A program made the position numbers and the translations under genes. This document shows, one piece after another, positions 12,073 through 22,983 of a stretch of DNA of 64,000 nucleotides. Position 1 is the stretch's first letter; the number at the start of each line of letters is the position of its first letter. Source of the DNA: Stropharia rugosoannulata (lineage: Eukaryota; Basidiomycota; Agaricomycetes; Agaricales; Strophariaceae). The notes below the pieces were generated by a model, which was given only the letters and a program-made list of their open reading frames with translations, was not told the DNA's origin and did no database searches. Location of the stretch: NCBI GenBank assembly GCA_028532985.1, contig JANCIK010000003.1:1498001-1562000 (forward strand), written 5' to 3'.

Positions 12073-13799
12073 CTACGTGCGTTGCAGGAAGCCCTTCTTC
12101 CTGGTGGTCTAAAGCAAACAATCAGTTCAACGTAGAGATAGGAGCACACTACAGCAAAACGCACCGAAGATTTTTCAGGAGTCAGCGGGCGCCCGCTTTC
12201 AATCTTCCTCTTCTTGTCCTCAAGGTCGCCGCGCTGCTTCTCTAGAGCATCCTTCATTTCCTTGTGGCGCGCATAAAGCTCTTCCTCCGATTGTTTAAGT
12301 TTTGCTTCCTTCTCTTGAACCTTTTGCTGGAAGACCATCTTCATCTCAGCTTCCATCTTCGCGAGCTTGGCCTCATGAAGAATGCGCTCTTCTTGTAATC
12401 TCGCAGCAGGGCTAATAAAGGCTACTGTAAATATATATAACAACCAGATGGTGGGAACACCTACTTGATCTCTTTGAATACGGAAGAATCCTGAGCCACA
12501 CCCATGCTGAGGAGTTTCTCCGTTCGCCAATTCTCGTAGAGGAAGTCATTGGTGTACTCCCTCAGCTCCTCCATGTATGTGCGAACCAACATTTGGCGGA
12601 GCTTGACGAAATCACAGTGATCTTCGTTGTCCACCTCAACCACACCCCATGGGTATTCACGACCACGAACTTGACGACCGTCAGGAGTGTTGACAATCTT
12701 GTCCGACCCAACCACAGCGAAAGGAATCTTGCTGGCAATCTCCTCAGCCTCGGCAATCGTCTCTTCATCTTCGTTGTCATAGGTAGGTGCTTGGAAGATA
12801 TGAATGTTATGGTGCTCGATGTCAGCCAAAATCTGAGGAGACATGGTTAAAACGTGACACGTGAATGATGGGATGCCTAGAACGCACTCTCTGCTTAAAC
12901 TCGAGAACCTCCTCTTCGGTCATAGTGTCGGCCTTTGCGATGATAGGGATGAGATTGACTTTGGTGTGAAGTCTGCGCATAAACTCGATATCAAGTTGCT
13001 TTAGGCTGTTAATCGTTAATTAGGGTGAAGCATACTGTATCACAAAGGTAGGTCACTCACGAGTGACCAGTAGGCTGGATAAAGTACAGGCAAGCATGAA
13101 CGCGGTTGTCGACGATTTTCGTCCTATTCACGCGGTTTTCTTGCTCGAGATACGAGTCGAACCGAGACTCAATGTTCTCCACGATAGGTTTCCAGCTAAA
13201 TGATGAACGCCACATCAGAAAGACGCGGTGAATGATTTGTGTATAACGCCTACCTGTCATCGTTGTTGACAAAATCACCAAAGCCGGGTGTATCTACAAC
13301 AGTCAAGTGAAGACGAACACCATTCTCCTCAATATCTATACGTAAAGGAAGCCCTTAAGCATACGTATCTGTAAACAGGGGGATAATTATAGGCACCTGC
13401 ACCGATGCTCTCAATGGCCACGGTCTTTGCTCTGTCCGCTGCGGGTGGGAGCGGCTCCTTCGGCGGGTAGAGAGTAGTGTTGAAAAGGGTATTGATCAAA
13501 GTGGACTTGCCGAGTCCCGACTCCCCTGTGGAATGCGGGATCAGACACGTCGCAACAGGTAGCGAACGGGAGTAAGACTAACCGACGACCATGGCAGTAA
13601 ACTGAAAGCCCTTCCTAACACTCTTTCTGTGGACCTGGTTGGGGAGATTGGCGAAGCCGACGTAACCCATGAGCTTTTTGCGAATGACGTTGGACTGGCC
13701 AGCGGGGTGGGTAGAAGGAACGAGCGACGGGCTGGAGGCGTTGGGCCCGCCGTTTGACATGACATCGCCATTGCGGGAGGAGGTGTAGGAGTCGGACAT
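12073..13799 (-). CDS. CDC3: Septin (CDC3 class)
   Basis: Filament-forming GTPase of the septin ring at the bud neck or septum. Exons 13583..13799, 13397..13525, 13254..13335, 13061..13195, 12888..13005, 12465..12832, 12165..12411, 12073..12108 give 443 aa. After a Ser-rich head comes the polybasic region ([21 protein letters not shown]), then the P-loop GESGLGKST, the switch VDTPGFGD, the base-specificity motif AKAD, and the septin unique element near VVGSDKIV and [11 protein letters not shown]. The C-terminal 120 residues are a coiled coil rich in Glu, Lys and Gln, typical of CDC3 rather than CDC10. The last exon adds 11 residues ending FLQRT. Confidence 0.95.
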
Positions 13800-14180
13800 C
13801 TGTGCGACAGTGAGGAGAGGGAGGAAGGGAGAAGGACAAAAATTACTTTTTGGTTGACTTGACTGGGGGGAAGGGAAGAAGTCGGTCGATGTTGCCTTTG
13901 TTTGGCCGGTGTGGCAAACCCCAGGCCTAATTTGGGTTTAGGGAGCAACAGACCCTGGATCCATCACTTGAATCACTGCACCGCTGCACATCCAGAAGCT
14001 ACTCACCCACCCGAATCCGCTCTTTCGCGTCGTCATGGTTGTGCGCAACTGCGTCTGCTCGCTGCCTGTCATCGTCGTTCGCAACGTGCATACTGCACGC
14101 ATGCGCCTCGAGACTCGTACTCAATCCGTTATTATTAGGGTAAATAGTGTATCGACAAAAATAAACTCATTAATACATAG
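13800..14180. other. Intergenic, CDC3 promoter side
   Basis: 381 bp between the CDC3 start and the stop of the 271-aa gene. Pyrimidine-rich just upstream of CDC3. No coding signal. Confidence 0.55.
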
Positions 14181-14996
14181 CTAGCACAACTCTTCGCAGT
14201 CCTCAGTATTCACAAACATTTCGAAAAACTCGTCCGCAGATGCAAAAGAACTGCGTCGGTCGCCCGGAGCCTCACACTGCCGACTCATCAGCGGCGACGC
14301 ACCATGCATGTAGCCTAGGCCTAGTGCATAATGGGTGTTAATGCGGTATTCCTCATTAGAGCTTGCACAATAGCTCGGAAACGGGCTGACGACCACTCTT
14401 GGTTCTGATGTCGCAGTTACTTCGATAAGTCGTTCAAGAAGGGCTTCTTCCGTGTCTGACCCGTCCGGTTCGTCAGACCAAGTCAGCGACGGCGTCGATA
14501 GCCGGCCTTCCTTTCCAGTGCTTGATTCGCCAATGTGCTGTTCTACAACGTCCAGCGCTAAAGAATCCGCCGTTGTGGCAATATCGAAATTGAATGTAGG
14601 CGAAAGCATGTGCAGTATCTTTCCGTTTTCCGCCTGACGCATAGTTTCGTCGATTAGCGACCGACGCCGCGAAATCTTGGGGGTAGAACGGGGCCGGCGA
14701 TCCTGATGAGATATTTCTATTCCGATTGCTTCTGGTGTGCGAGTGGGTCCGCTTGAGACGTCGTATATAGTTCGTCCTCGACATTGAAGTCGGTTGACTT
14801 CTGGTCGCTGCAGTGTGGACTTGCCCTTGGCTCGACGAACAGCCTCACGGTACCAGACCATGTTCTGTTCATAATTTTGCCACCGATCATCGTATTCGAC
14901 TATAGGACTTGAAGAGTGGATGGTTTTCTTAGGGGCGTGATCCCTGTTAAGTGCGAAATCGCGGCGAGGAACACTCGACTGAAGAACCTTGGGCAT
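14181..14996 (-). CDS. Hypothetical protein, 271 aa, single exon
   Basis: Not recognised. Uninterrupted frame of 271 codons in a window where genes this size normally carry introns. The N-terminus is basic (MPKVLQSSVPRRDF), followed by WQNYEQNMVWYREAVRRAKGK and a basic stretch near residues 100-115 (RRPRSTPKISRRRS). The C-terminal half is acidic and rich in Ser and Thr, ending DEFFEMFVNTEDCEEL-C. No signal peptide, membrane segment or known domain is visible. The charge split and low complexity suggest a regulatory or disordered protein. The length and start make coding likely; function is unknown. Confidence 0.7.
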   Translation of the reverse strand: MPKVLQSSVPRRDFALNRDHAPKKTIHSSSPIVEYDDRWQNYEQNMVWYREAVRRAKGKSTLQRPEVNRLQCRGRTIYDVSSGPTRTPEAIGIEISHQDRRPRSTPKISRRRSLIDETMRQAENGKILHMLSPTFNFDIATTADSLALDVVEQHIGESSTGKEGRLSTPSLTWSDEPDGSDTEEALLERLIEVTATSEPRVVVSPFPSYCASSNEEYRINTHYALGLGYMHGASPLMSRQCEAPGDRRSSFASADEFFEMFVNTEDCEELC

Positions 14997-15917
14997 AACG
15001 CGAAAGAGGGCTGTCGAGACTCGAGAGAGTAGTAACTGAAGGAGCCTTGTTATACAGGGAAACGTCGAATCACACCGTCAAGGTGCAAAAGCTGCTCCAG
15101 ACAAGATCGTGAATGCCGTATATATATGGTTATCACTGACCCTTTGTTCGTCCATAAATAAGTGGTTTAGACAGGTTTAGACCGTGGCAACACAAAGTAT
15201 CATGACGGTGGTCATCAAAGGTTGCCGATCAATTCAGAATGATATGACTGGCCTACGGCTGGCCTCCTGGCAAGTACAATGATAATCCCAATATAATCCG
15301 GTCGTTTTTTAAATTTTATTTTACCAAAAGGCCGTGGATCAGCGTCCTAACGGCGTCGCTTTACACATGAGGGATAGCCTAAAGTACACATTTGGACGGC
15401 TTACCCGATATTACTGCCTTCATCGTGATTCATAATTAAGTAACTAGATGCACGCTTTACAAGAAGGCCCCAAAAAAGCCAGCAAGCATGATACCGGCCT
15501 TGTACTTACTAGAGCCTGACTTTTGAAAATAGCAGCGACGAGACATATTCAAGCATGGCAAGTATCGACGCTCCAGTATTTTGTATCTGGTAAACGATTT
15601 GCATTAATAATGATCTTGCCCTTCCGATTTTTTATTCCACAAAATTGACGGACTGACTGAGACTCAGTCAGCGGAACACCGTCGGTGCCCCTTTGACATA
15701 TGTAACTGTGCTGCAATGTACGTTATGGAACTGCATACCTCATGCGTGACTCATGGATAATTTGCTCAGAACAAGATCACCCGGTTCGGCGTAGATGCGG
15801 TGTGGCTTGCTTTATCTCCGGAAGGAAATGGCCACACACCAACCGTTGGTGATATACGCACTGCGCTCAATACGCAAAGTTGACGCAAAGCGTGTGCTGA
15901 TGTCTTCGCCGCAAAGC

Positions 15918-15948
<31 letters not shown>

Positions 15949-16518
15949 TATAAATCAGATCTGCTGTGCTAGGACATCAGGGCCTGCCTCCTTTTTCTAG
16001 TATCCACGTTTATATGGATGTTCCATACCTCTTCCAATTGATTCAAAAGCACTGTTTCTCTTTCTTGCGCTGATTCGGGTCAACGTCCGATGGGCATGAA
16101 ATTTTGCAAATGCGCACAAGCAATAAGAGGGAGCTTTTTGCGAAAAACTTTGAGCATATGGGATCCAGTGCTCCACGTAACGGAACGGGTTATACCACTA
16201 GCTTGATGGCAGGTGACAAAAATTAATACCGATAAAGAAACAGGCATTCTATTAAAAACAATGGTCAATCTTTGCTATATAGTGAATCAGGTAGACTATA
16301 GCTAGGAGAAAAATCCTGCTCACCATCGTGCGTAAGCCGAACATCTGGCCAACAAGTTGACATTAAGCATAGTCAGGTCCACTCGAGGCGAGTTGAAATT
16401 TGACAAAAATGAACCTACTCTTGGAAAGTTTCAGCAGTGCAGGAAAATTCAGCACGGCAAGGCAAAGCTAAGTGTAAGGAGATAATATTAATGTTGGTGC
16501 CTACATACTCGGTAAAAC
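14997..16518. other. Intergenic with a long A tract
   Basis: 1.5 kb between the 271-aa gene and mS35. Only short frames are present. It holds a 27-nt A run (listed separately) and no transposon coding sequence. Confidence 0.6.
15918..15944 (+). repeat. Homopolymer A27 tract
   Basis: 27 consecutive A residues followed directly by five T, the longest homopolymer in the window. It could be a nucleosome-excluding poly(dA:dT) element or the tail of an old retroposed copy, but no coding remnant is seen upstream. Confidence 0.9.
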
Positions 16519-17428
16519 TTAGACAGTGGGTCGCTGTGGTAGCCATTCTTTTGGAAAATCATGAATAGTAGGGCGATGGAAAGCCCGCCCTCCAAGGTGG
16601 TCACCCTTTTTTGCCTTCTTTATTTTGGCGATAACATGGCTATAGTCGATCGGTACGTCTGTAAATGTATCTGACGCATCCTGTAATTATAAATATATAT
16701 CAGAAAGAATGTGCCTTATGCATACACAGCTCACATTTGCTTCAGCAACAAGCTTGTCGAGTGTATCACTTGCCCATTTCAAATTTTGAGAAGCTTCTGG
16801 GAAGTCTTCACATGAAATCTTGATGAACCCGTTTCCCCAATCCTCTATCCCACTGACACCTGAGTCCTTGGGAGGTTGTGGGGTCCACCTTGTTCCTGAT
16901 AGAAGTTTAAACTTATGCATAGCTTGTTCGGTCTTCAAGGGAAGCTTGTCCACCGGTACGACAATAGCGCGCTTGGCCGTCGCGGGATGTTCTTCGCCTT
17001 GATAATGTATGCTTCTTACAATGACTGGAGTTTGATCTGTTGGTGGAACGAAAGGCTTTCTGTACGCTAGACAAGGTGTAAGATTGCCGTATTTTATTCC
17101 TAGTACAAAATAACACACCGACAAGTTTCGGCATTTCATGCTCAATTAAGCGCATATAATGCAGTAACATACGCTCCTGTTGAAGAATAAGGTGTCCTGA
17201 GGATGGAGAGTCATGTACGTCAGGAGATTCTTCGAGCTGTTCCCAAAGGTCCTCCATGTCATCCTCAAGGACGCTGCGCGTCCTTCGGGACATGTCTTCT
17301 TCGATACGCGGCCGCCGTTGCAGAAGTGCTGATGACGTTGAGAAAGTTTTGGCAGGCGCAGCGCCTGCGAGTTTAGCTACGCGTATTGCTCTAGAGAGCG
17401 CCACACAACGAACAAGGGAGTGAACCAT
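16519..17428 (-). CDS. Mitochondrial small-subunit ribosomal protein mS35 (Rsm24/MRP-S28 family)
   Basis: Three exons (17119..17428, 16735..17066, 16519..16680) give 267 aa. The N-terminus is an Arg/Ala/Ser presequence. The core shows the family block: KPFVPPTDQTPVIVRSIHYQ, GEEHPATAKRAIVV, LPLKTEQAMHKFKLLSGTRW, then KISCEDFPEASQNLKWASDT. This matches mitochondrial mS35, a small-subunit component. The tail carries KIKKAKKGDHLGGRAFHRP. It is head-to-head with CZIB across 176 bp. I am confident of the family; the exact yeast orthologue name (RSM24) is inferred. Confidence 0.88.
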
Positions 17429-17604
17429 TGCGGTCGGCGCGAAAACTTGGCGGATAGAGTCGTGACGGCCAGAAATGTTGGCAAGTCCCGACGTTGCTCA
17501 AAGCATGTACAAATACCGTATTTCCTCATTTGGTATACACTGTTCAACACGACCGTCGGACAACATCCTTTCTCTGTTATCACTAGCTTTTCCACACTTC
17601 AGCC
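17429..17604. promoter_or_regulatory. Shared divergent promoter region, mS35/CZIB
   Basis: Only 176 bp separate the two start codons on opposite strands, so both promoters and 5' UTRs must lie here. No TATA box stands out. Confidence 0.6.
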
Positions 17605-18444
17605 ATGGTTGTGAGCGCCTGTTGTCAGGTAATGCCCAGCTTCACACTCAAAATTAGCTCAGCGCTTGCAATTATCGATCAAAGCCGAACTGGAGAATAT
17701 TACAGATCTCGAGCCAGCCGATAAAGATTTCGAGTTCTTCTTCCAGGTTCCTATTATCCATTACGTTTAATATTATCTTTTGTAGTAACACTCTGCTAGG
17801 TAAAATGCAATAGTTGCAATGAAATACATCCAAAATTTGTGTCTATGAACCGCCTTGTAAGAAATCACCGCTGTTGCACCCTGCTTCGCTTGATGTACTG
17901 ATGAGCCTCTAATGCTCTGCCTTAAACATAGGAAGAGAAGGAAGTAAGCGGTGGAAAAGGGAGTACTGCCCACTTCGTTTGGAAATGTGGACTTTGCAAG
18001 TAACATACTCAGCAACTGCTTCATACCATTAACTTTTTTTGGTTTGTTAGGCAAACGAGAGAGTTCTGCCAAGTTCGAAAACACCGCAATCACACCATAT
18101 AACGCTTCAAATGGGCAATTTGGACCCCTTCTTGTCATTGAGTGCCGCGGACTAGAATTCACAGACTTCGATCCGAGGGTATGTTTTGTTGTTTGTGTTT
18201 ACATACCATCGCTTGCTTATTCTATGACGCGCAGGGCATGTGGAAATGTGTCGGTACAACGGGGTCGAAGTTTCTTGAAGTTGATTTAGAGGAAAAGGAG
18301 TGGAATGATTACGATGAAAAAGTGTGTATAACGGATTATTTTCATTTGATATATACATGCACTTGCTCTAATTTCTCTCTCACATAGGCTGGTTTACCTG
18401 TTGGTATCTCGGAATTTGGAAGTCGTTTTGACCGAGCACCGTGA
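17605..18444 (+). CDS. CXXC-motif zinc-binding protein (DUF866/UPF0587, CZIB)
   Basis: Exons 17605..17610, 17663..17746, 17800..17856, 17932..17995, 18051..18178, 18235..18321, 18388..18444 give 160 aa, the same size as the family. Two CXXC pairs, Cys33/Cys36 (KCNSC) and Cys68/Cys71 (KCGLC), form the zinc site. LQLSIKAELENITDLEP at the start, IECRGLEFTDFDP and NDYDEKAGLPVGISEF are the conserved blocks. The first exon holds only ATG GTT. The intron after 17995 begins GCAAGT: only this GC donor keeps CGLCKRESS in frame. The family is widespread and poorly understood, a conserved zinc protein of eukaryotes. Confidence 0.92.
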
Positions 18445-19989
18445 TTTTGTTTTGTTCCGTGTAACCTGGGTCTGGGATACATAAATTGCCAAAGTATTGC
18501 AGAAAATGCACATAACCCATTTCTATGCTGAAGGGCCTCCTTGTCCATCAAGAATGCATTGACTTGCCCGAACTCGGAGAGTGCACCCCACGGTGATGCA
18601 CTGGCAGTGATTAAGTATAGGGAAAGTTATAGACAGTTATTTCGACATTGGATGGATTGACTCCGGCAAGGAGCAGGGTAACTCAAGGGTAACTATTGGC
18701 ATCGTTATGTGATGCCGTGTGATAATGCTGCTAACTAGGTTAGGGATGTGTTTAAAATGCTATACCCGCACTCTCATAGAAACAATATGTTTCACCGAAC
18801 TGGTGAGTGGTACAGGAACGTTCAAGGATAACAAGAATTACGTTGGCGAGGCTCCATACTCATAGTCTCACTCTCGACTTCACGAATCTTACACATACGA
18901 TTTCAGCGGGACACTTCCGGCCATGTCACCGGTGCCATCGCATTGCTCGAAAGCGATAGCGGAATATAATGCATATAATGTAAGTAAGGGAAGGTAGGAT
19001 CGTTCCCTTCGTGGGTATTGATTTACCTTCCGACTCCCACGACGCGCTCCGGCTTTCCTCAACAAGTCACATCAATGATCATACCCGCCGCGAACTATTG
19101 GGGAACCTTGTAAGATCGTCGTGGTGGCCATGAGGAGACCGCAAACTAACGCTTCTAAAAGGCGATGAACCGAACCAGCATATCACAATTCTATCGACTT
19201 TGGCTGACTACAGAACGGCATGCAGACTCGTTGCGTGCAAAGGTAATTTTAAATTGGCTATCGCATTTGCTCTTCCCATGAGAAATTCACGCAGTCCAGA
19301 CTCGGTGGTACCTTTGCTCCTCAGAACTTCAACTGCTCTGATCTTGCTCCATCATTTCTAATTCTAAACCCTACTGACTTAATGATCGAAGGAAGCATTA
19401 AATGTAGGACGTCCGTGCATTGGCTACGTGCTCAGACAGGCGAGAACTTGCACCTTTGTGCATGTGGTGAGATTCAATACTATATTATACATTGTATCTT
19501 AAAAATCATAATATTTTCAGATCGATCTGAGCAAAGTCACAAGGGATTTGCAAGTATGTCGTTGGCTCTCCAGGGCTGTCCGCCTCCGTTGCCATCGTGG
19601 TTCACGTGTGTACTAAATGCGTGGCAATGTCCTGGAATGTCCCGACTCATAATCGTTATGTTGGCTCCCAGAGAAGGCACTGCTGACCCTGAAAACGTTA
19701 GAATGGGGAATATGCCATCGTCTATTCTCCGACTTGAGGTACTCTTTAGTTTTGGTGCGTTATATTGATGACCATCGGATGACGAGCAACCTCATTGATT
19801 AGAAATCCAGAAGCTAATGAGCAGGCAGTCAACCCAGGGTTGCGCCTGTTTGCCTACTCTACAAATATGTGTCAATGGCGATTGCACCCTTAACTAATGT
19901 ATATGAATAGAAGCAGGAAGACTGAAGTTCCTTTATAACCCAGCCTTGCCAAGTCACTGTCCTCGTATAGTCATCCCCCCACTTTGGAT
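18445..19989. other. Intergenic, no gene recognised
   Basis: 1.5 kb between CZIB and the first tandem P450. A 128-codon frame at 19382..19768 has no recognisable features and is not called. Confidence 0.55.
19932..19938 (+). promoter_or_regulatory. Putative TATA box of P450-1
   Basis: TTTATAA about 52 bp before the start codon at 19990. All three tandem P450s have a TATA-like element 40-75 bp before the ATG. Confidence 0.45.
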
Positions 19990-22183
19990 ATGCTATACTA
20001 TTTTATTGCCGCCCTCGTGGTGGTGAACCTCCTCCGTGCACGCATAAGGTCCTCAAAGAAAACCTCTCTGCCTCCTGGACCCATCGGCTACCCCTTCATT
20101 GGGAATCTCCTTGAACTTCCTCACAGTTATCCATGGCTGATGTATGCTTCTTGGGCTAAAAAATATGGCGATCTATTGTCCTTCAGTGTCTTTGGTAGGC
20201 CGGTTGTAGTTGTTAGTTCTGCCAAAGCAGCCACGGAGTTATTTGAAAAACGTTCGACCAATTATTCCGACCGTCCTAGAATGGTGAGCTCCGCAGCAGC
20301 CCGTATGTTAGCCGTATGTTAGCAAGCGCTAACACAATCTTTCGGCTTACAGATTATGTCCGATGAACTTATGGAATGGGAATGGAATTTCATACACATG
20401 CCATACACTGATAGATGGAGGTATAATTTCTTACTTCTCTCACGTGTACTTGATCATAAATCCATGAGACCAGGCGGCATAGGCGAATGTTCCATCAATA
20501 TTTTCAGCCTAGAAAGCTATCGGACTACTACGACTCTCAGAACAAGCTGTTGCTTAACCTTCTCGACCAGTTGGCACGGTCACCAGATAATTATGCCCCT
20601 CATATAAGACAGTATGTAACAACTTCTGACATGCCAGGAATTATCTGACCACCTTACAAGATATGTTAGCTCAATTGTCCTGAAAGCGGCGTATGGTTAT
20701 GAAGTACAGGAAGAAAACGATTTCTATGTTAACCTTTCCTTCACTGCAATGGAACCTCTTTCGCATGCGGTTCATGAAAATTATCTCGTAGAATTCATTC
20801 CCCTATTGAAGCATGTTCCAGGTAATTTTGTGAAGGTTAGAAAACTTGATTGGCTTATGCTCTCTATCTAGACTGGTTTCCCGGAGCTCAGTTTAAAAGG
20901 TTTGCCAAAGACGGGGCTAAGAAAGCCCGCGATATGCGAGATATACCCTTTAATGTCGTCAAGGATTCAATGGTACGACCATCACTGACTTAACCGATCG
21001 TTTTCTGACCAAAACTATCCAGGCTAATGGTACTGCTCAGCAGTCTTTCGTATCCGACCATCTTGAAAAATTGAAAATTGATGGCACATCGAATGTCAAA
21101 GAGGAAGAGGAAATTGTAAGAAACTGTGCTGGGATCATGTTTCTCGGTAATTGTCTCCCTTATCTAATTAACTTTCAAATCTAATCCAATTCATTTTAGC
21201 TGGCTCGGATACCGTAAGTTTGTGAATTCCAGCTGCTAAAGATTCAAATAACCTGGGGGAAAATCATATATGCCAGACCTCCGCGATGTTGCTTGCTTGG
21301 ATGTTGGCAATGGCCAATTATCCAGAAGTGCAAAAGAGAGCGCAAGCCTGCCTTGACGAAATTACCGGAAAATCAAGATTACCGGAATTTGGCGATAGAA
21401 ATTCTCTTCCTTACATTGAAGCAATCATGTTGGAAACTTTGCGGTGGCACCCTATTGTCCCATTAGGTTTGTATGGTAATTTTATACCTTTCAATAAAGC
21501 TGATTTGTATTAGCTGCGCCTCATCGAGCCATCGAAGAAGATGAATATAACGGATATAGAATACCTGCAGGTGAAGTATTTCACGACTTAACGCAAGTTG
21601 ATCACAGTCACTAAAATTAAAGCACTCGATAGGCACTACTGTTATTGCAAACACCTGGTACATCGATTGTAATTTTATATGCTAACTATTTACTAAAGGG
21701 GTTTCAGGGCTATCTTACATGACGATGAGGTGTACCCTAATCCTGACAAGTTCGATCCCGAACGATTTTTACAGAAAGGAAGCATCAGTTTTGCGTCCCA
21801 ACCAGATCCTAATTTTAGTTTTGGCTACGGTCGGAGGTGCGTGGAAGCTCATAATAATCTGATATATACTCGTACTTATATACTCCTTCTCTGGTTAGGA
21901 TATGTCCTGGACGCTACCTCGCCTTGAACTCAGCCTGGTTGGCGATAGTTTCCATCTTAGCAACTTATGACATTGGCAAAACTACAGACGATCTTGGTCA
22001 TGTTGTTGAACCTAGCATAGAGTTCTCGGATGGACTTGTGAGGTGTGTGAATCTTCCGGTAAAGCTAGGTAGTTGCCTTACTCTCTTCTTAGCCACCCCA
22101 AACCCTTCAAGGTTCAAATAACACCTCGCTCTGCAATGGCTCGCAAAGTTGTCGAATCTGCAAAGTTAGAACATTCTAACTAA
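19990..22183 (+). CDS. Cytochrome P450 monooxygenase, tandem copy 1
   Basis: Thirteen exons (19990..20283, 20353..20420, 20474..20611, 20661..20821, 20872..20972, 21023..21146, 21200..21213, 21277..21466, 21514..21570, 21633..21657, 21708..21836, 21899..22042, 22093..22183) give 511 aa. It has an N-terminal membrane anchor, the hinge LPPGPIGYPFIGN, helix-C WRRHRRMFHQYFQ, I-helix AGSDT (about 296-300), ExxR as ETLR (353-356), and the heme loop FGYGRRICPGR with the thiolate ligand Cys436. All catalytic landmarks are intact. It belongs to the basidiomycete group often annotated as O-methylsterigmatocystin-oxidoreductase-like. Substrate unknown. Intron 1 contains a short direct repeat (GTATGTTAGC, twice). 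Confidence 0.95.
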
Positions 22184-22983
22184 CCCCGAGAAAGTATTGT
22201 AATGTCAGAACTCCAGTTGTTAATTGTATTATTACGTTGTTCTGGGGTCTCAATCTATACACATTTTTCTCTGTCAAAGGCGGCATCGCTCGCCTGAATT
22301 GAACGGTCTACGATAAAGTAAGCAAATATGAACGTAAGAATGCACTCACAGTCTCAGATAACCTCATTGTAACTTTGTCCATGCGGCCCACTCGCGAAGA
22401 TCATGCACGTAAGGCGACGTACGTCGTACGGTCAATCATTTAGCGATGAACGTTAACCCTTCACCCCAATCTCTAAGAAGATGAACTTTACCTTGTAAAA
22501 GCACCAATCTATACCCGCTCTGTGATTCAGATGTCAATGGCTTTTGAATAACCCACCTGCTATTATGAGCATTGCCTAGCATTGCGCTGATGACAAGTTG
22601 ATGAGATTTAATTATTTTTGGGGTTACCGCTTGCCAATTTTGTAAAGCGTTCGGATACAATACCCTTTCTTTCCGAACTCATAGTACCTATTTACAGTAC
22701 GTCCGGCCTATAGTCGCAATTGTCAGACACAATGACCGCCTTTTCTATCAGCTTGGGTTCCTCCACAGGTCGAGCACGGTTCCGGATAACGCATCGCAAG
22801 AGTTCCTTGGTCACTTACATTACATGTTCGTTGCTGAAGATGCACTCTGCCAAAGAACCTTCGCATCAAGCATGGAGCTACGGTACCAACTTAGCTATGG
22901 GGCGATAGTATTTATACGAAGTGATTCCTGCTGGAATGCAACAGTCAATTGTATAACACTCCCTGCGAATCTGCGCTCACACA
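22184..22983. other. Spacer between P450-1 and P450-2
   Basis: 800 bp with no coding signal. It holds the P450-1 terminator region and the P450-2 promoter. Confidence 0.6.
22909..22916 (+). promoter_or_regulatory. Putative TATA box of P450-2
   Basis: TATTTATA about 68 bp before the start codon at 22984. Confidence 0.45.

Noticed and set aside
15918..15944. Poly(A) tail of a non-LTR retrotransposon
   Set aside because: No reverse transcriptase or other coding remnant upstream and no target-site repeat seen.
19382..19768. 128-codon frame before the P450 array
   Set aside because: No recognisable features and AT-rich non-coding look.
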